Assembly (NCBI GenBank): GCA_963814435.1
Contig: CAWFCV010000033.1
Coordinates: forward strand, 1 to 64,000
DNA length: 64,000 bases
Origin: JAEUPI01 sp963814435
GTDB taxonomy: Bacteria > Pseudomonadota > Gammaproteobacteria > Burkholderiales > Burkholderiaceae_C
Direction: 5' to 3'
The stretch's first letter is position 1. Every line of letters starts with the position of its first letter. A program made the translations under genes and the position numbers. Of this stretch, positions 60,853 through 64,000 are shown piece after piece. The notes under the pieces are model-generated. The model did no database searches. It was not told where the DNA came from and saw only the letters and a program-made list of their open reading frames with translations.

Positions 60853-63559
60853 TCAGGCGAACAGCGGGTTCAGCTTGTCGGCCTTGAGCTTGTACTTCTT
60901 GATGGCCTCGGCCACCTTGGCGGCCGGCACGGTACCCTCCTCGGCCAGTGCCTTCAGCGCGGCCACCACGATGTAATGGCGGTTGACCTCGAAGTGCTCG
61001 CGCAGCTTGCTGCGGAAGTCGCTGCGGCCGAAGCCGTCGGTACCCAGCACCTTGTAGTTGCGGCCCTTGGGCAGGTGGGCGCGAATCTGCTCGGCATAGG
61101 TCTTGACGTAGTCGGTCGATGCGATGACCGGCCCCGCGAACGGCGCCAGTTGCTGGGCCACGAACGGCACGCGCGGCGTCTCGGTGGGATGCAGCAGGTT
61201 CCAGCGTTCGCAGTCCTGACCGTCGCGCGCCAGCTCGTTGAAGCTCGGGCAGCTCCAGATGTTGGCAGCCACGCCCCATTCGGACTCGAGCAGGGCCTTG
61301 GCCTCGATGCTCTCGCGCAGGATCGTGCCCGAACCCAGCAGATTCACGCGCGGCGTCTTCTTCGCGCCCTCCTGCAGCAGGTACATGCCCTTGATGATGT
61401 GCTCTTCGGTGCCGGCCTTCAGTCCGGGCATCGGGTAGTTCTCGTTGAGCAGCGTGATGTAGTAGAAGACGTTGTCCTGCTTCTCGACCATGCGCTTCAG
61501 GCCGTGGTGAATGATCACGCCAACCTCGTGCGCGAAGGTCGGGTCGTAGCTCACGCAATTGGGGATCGTGCTCGCGAGCACATGGCTGTGGCCGTCTTCG
61601 TGCTGCAGCCCTTCGCCGTTGAGCGTGGTTCGCCCCGAGGTTCCGCCCAGCAGGAAGCCGCGCGCCTGCATGTCGCCGGCGGCCCATGCCAGGTCGCCGA
61701 TGCGCTGCAGGCCGAACATCGAGTAGTAGATGTAGAACGGGATCATGATTCGGTTGTTCGTCGAGTACGACGTGGCCGCTGCGATCCAGCTGCACATGCC
61801 GCCGGCCTCGTTGATGCCCTCCTGCAGGATCTGACCATCCTTGGCCTCGCGGTAGTACATCACCTGGTCCTTGTCGACCGGCGTGTACTTCTGCCCTTCG
61901 GGGTTGTAGATGCCGATCTGACGGAACAGCCCCTCCATGCCGAAGGTGCGCGCTTCGTCCACCAGGATCGGCACCGTGCGCGGCCCGAGCTGCTTGTCGC
62001 GCAGCAGCGTGGTCAGGAAGCGCACGTAGGCCTGCGTCGTGCTGATCTCGCGCCCTTCGGCGGTAGGGTCGAGCACGGACTGGAACGTGGCCAGCGTCCG
62101 GCACCTGCATCTGCTCGTCGGCACGCGTGCGGCGCTGCGGCAGGTAGCCGCCGAGAGCCTGGCGGCGCTCGTGCAGGTACTTCATCTCCGGCGTGTTGTC
62201 GGCCGGCTTGTAGAAAGGGATCTTCGGCAGTTCGCTGTCGGGGATCGGGATGTTGAAGCGGTCGCGGAAGTAGCGGATGTCGTCGTCGGTGAGCTTCTTG
62301 GTCTGGTGCGCGGTGTTCTTGCCCTCGCCGGCCCGGCCCATGCCGTAGCCCTTGACCGTCTTGACCAACAGCACCGTGGGCTGGCCCTGGTGCGAGTTGG
62401 CACGGTGGAACGCGGCATAGACCTTCGGCGCATCGTGGCCGCCGCGGCGCAGCGCCCAGATCTCCTCGTCGCTCATCTTGGCCACCATCTCCAGCGTGGC
62501 GGGCGAGCGACCGAAGAAGTGCTTGCGCACGAAGGCGCCATCGTTGGCCTTGAAGGCCTGATAGTCGCCATCGAGCGTGTCCATCATGACCTTGCGCAGC
62601 GCGCCGTCCTTGTCGCGCGCCAGCAGCGGATCCCAATTGCTGCCCCACAACAGCTTGATGACGTTCCAGCCCGAACCACGGAACTCGCCCTCGAGCTCCT
62701 GGATGATCTTGCTGTTGCCGCGCACGGGGCCGTCCAGCCGCTGCAGGTTGCAGTTGATCACGAAGATCAGGTTGTCGAGCTTCTCGCGCGCGGCCATGCC
62801 GATCGCGCCCAGGCTTTCCGGTTCGTCCATTTCGCCGTCGCCGCAGAAGACCCAGACCTTGCGCTTGGAGGTATCGGCAATGCCGCGCGCGTGCAGGTAC
62901 TTGAGAAACCTGCGCCTGGTAGATCGACATGATCGGCCCCAGGCCCATCGACACCGTGGGGAACTGCCAGAACTCGGGCATCAGCTTCGGGTGCGGGTAG
63001 CTGGACAGTCCCTTGCCGTCGACCTCCTGGCGGAAGTTGAGCAGCTGTTCCTCCAGATGCGCCCCTCCATGAAGGCGCGCGCGTAGATTCCCGGCGCCGA
63101 GTGGCCCTGGATGTACAGCAGGTCACCGCCGCGCTCGGTCGTGTCGGCATGCCAGAAGTGATTGAAGCCCGCGGCGAACATGTGCGCCAGCGACTGGAAC
63201 GAGCTGATGTGGCCGCCGAGGTCGCCGCCGTCGGCCGGGTCGAGCCGGTTGGCCTTCACGACCATCGCCATCGCGTTCCAGCGCATGTAGGCGCGCAGGC
63301 GCTCTTCGAGATCCAGGCGGCCGGGGCTGCGCTCCTCCTCGCTCGGCTTGATCGTGTTGACGTACCCGGTGGTGGCCGAGAACGGCTGGTCCACGCCGTG
63401 CTGGCGCGCCTCTTCGAGCAGCTGCTCGAGCAGGAAGTGCGCTCGCTGGGGGCCCTCGGCGGCGAGCACGGCCGACAGCGCGTCGAGCCACTCACGCGTC
63501 TCCTGCGCGTCGGGGTCGTTGGCGGCCGGGCCGAACGGCGAATCGGGCATTGCGGACAT
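60853..63559 (-). CDS. aceE: Pyruvate dehydrogenase E1 component (frameshifted here)
   Basis: The homodimeric, thiamine diphosphate-dependent E1 decarboxylates pyruvate. From the ATG at 63559 (TAGGAGACC upstream) the N-terminus reads EWLDALSAVLAAEGPQRAHF. ThDP binding is seen in VWVFCGDGEMDEPESLGAIG and FVINCNLQRLDGPVRGNSKI. The C-terminal half has FGMEGLFRQIGIYNPEGQKY and VLGTDGFGRSDFRSKLREHF. The frame slips near 63,063, 62,908 and 62,099. The four parts join to about 902 residues (E. coli 887). Each slip is a single base, two at a G run, which suggests errors. Confidence 0.95.
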
Positions 63560-63711
63560 GCTGGTCTCCTATGGCGGATCGGTTTTTTGACGTTGGGCGC
63601 GAGTTTCGCACAAAGCGGTCAGATTTCAAATAGTGCGACTGCATTTCACATTATGAATATCTGATTGATTCGGAGGGGCCGCCAACCCAGCGTGGCCGGG
63701 ATAATCCGACG
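63560..63711. promoter_or_regulatory. Divergent promoter region of aceE and the sensor gene
   Basis: This 152-bp gap between divergent starts is AT-richer than its surroundings. TTCA CATTA TGAA (63,645-63,657) is an inverted repeat with 4-bp arms, a weak operator candidate for the pdh operon. GATAAT lies at 63,700-63,705, 6 nt before the sensor ATG, too close for a normal -10 element. Confidence 0.35.
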
Positions 63712-64000
63712 ATGGACCTGCGACCCGAGGCCAAACCGCCGTTGCCGACGAACCCCACGCTGGGGCAACGCCTGATCGGCCGTTGGTGGCGCCGGCAGAC
63801 CCCAGCTCGACAGGATCGGTTCGCCACGTTCGGCCCGCTGGTGTCGGTGCTGCTCTTTCTGGCCGCCATCATCTCGGCCTTCTGGTACCTGCGCAATGAG
63901 GAATTCGAGCGTGAGGCCGAGACCGTCAAGCGTGATGCCGAGATCGCGCAGCAGCAGATCCGTCTGCACCTGATCGAAAACCAGGAGCAGCTCGTACAGC
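63712..64000 (+). CDS. Membrane sensor protein, N-terminal part (probable histidine kinase)
   Basis: Only 96 codons are present before the window ends. After a basic, cytosolic N-terminus (LIGRWWRRQTPARQDRFATF) comes one membrane helix (GPLVSVLLFLAAIISAFWYL). A charged, coiled-coil-like segment (NEEFEREAETVKRDAEIAQQ) then leads toward a periplasmic sensor domain. The layout and position, divergent from aceE, fit PAS-type histidine kinases found there in Burkholderiales. The kinase domains are outside the window, so this call is an inference. Confidence 0.6.
   Translation, partial: MDLRPEAKPPLPTNPTLGQRLIGRWWRRQTPARQDRFATFGPLVSVLLFLAAIISAFWYLRNEEFEREAETVKRDAEIAQQQIRLHLIENQEQLVQ

Overview
The window looks like the chromosome of a high-GC betaproteobacterium of the order Burkholderiales, probably near the Rubrivivax/Leptothrix lineage. 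The grounds are high GC with strong G/C preference at third codon positions, a phaC-phaA-phaB polyhydroxybutyrate cluster, a pyruvate dehydrogenase cluster whose LpdA carries its own lipoyl domain, the small DUF2788 and DUF2189 genes, and a complete Lap-type adhesin system. The genus is an inference.

Layout. (1) 1-10,100 is an eroded accessory region: membrane or secreted hypotheticals, an Ivy-type lysozyme-inhibitor-like gene, a DUF4329-like secreted protein, and a patchwork of duplicated, truncated and scrambled pieces. The pieces include NTF2-like and YbjQ copies, two separated parts of an MFS transporter, and a DUF2235 stub. (2) 10,112-14,184 is a two-gene cassette with visibly lower GC: a PD-(D/E)XK-like (DUF6602-like) protein followed 8 nt later by a 1095-residue protein with a degenerate SIR2-like N-terminus and a STAND-type P-loop NTPase. 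It is the best candidate for an undescribed (antiphage-like) system. (3) 14,211-25,644 is housekeeping: purL, map, glnD, mnmH, DUF2189, DUF2788, YitT and a uracil-DNA glycosylase. (4) 25,614-32,517 holds phaCAB with its terminator, pgeF, maiA, an FAH-family hydrolase and a Nudix hydrolase. (5) 32,514-56,737 is a full Lap biofilm-adhesin locus: type I ABC exporter (LapB-like), membrane-fusion protein (LapC-like), a giant RTX adhesin with a retention module and 25 near-identical 312-bp repeats, the c-di-GMP receptor LapD, the periplasmic protease LapG and a TolC-family outer-membrane protein. (6) 56,743-63,559 is lpdA, an HslV-like gene, aceF and aceE on the minus strand. The divergent N-terminus of a membrane sensor protein runs off the right edge.

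How the genes work together. In the Lap locus the exporter (LapB/LapC/TolC) secretes the adhesin and the N-terminal retention module holds it in the outer membrane. LapG cuts the di-alanine site when c-di-GMP is low, and LapD sequesters LapG when c-di-GMP is high. All partners lie in one contiguous block. The pha cluster turns acetyl-CoA into polyhydroxybutyrate, and the adjacent PDH cluster supplies acetyl-CoA.

Caution. Single-base frameshifts recur in genes that should be intact (purL, aceE, lpdA, the adhesin, lapG). Many are probably sequence or assembly errors rather than real pseudogenes, although the 1-10 kb region also shows true degradation.
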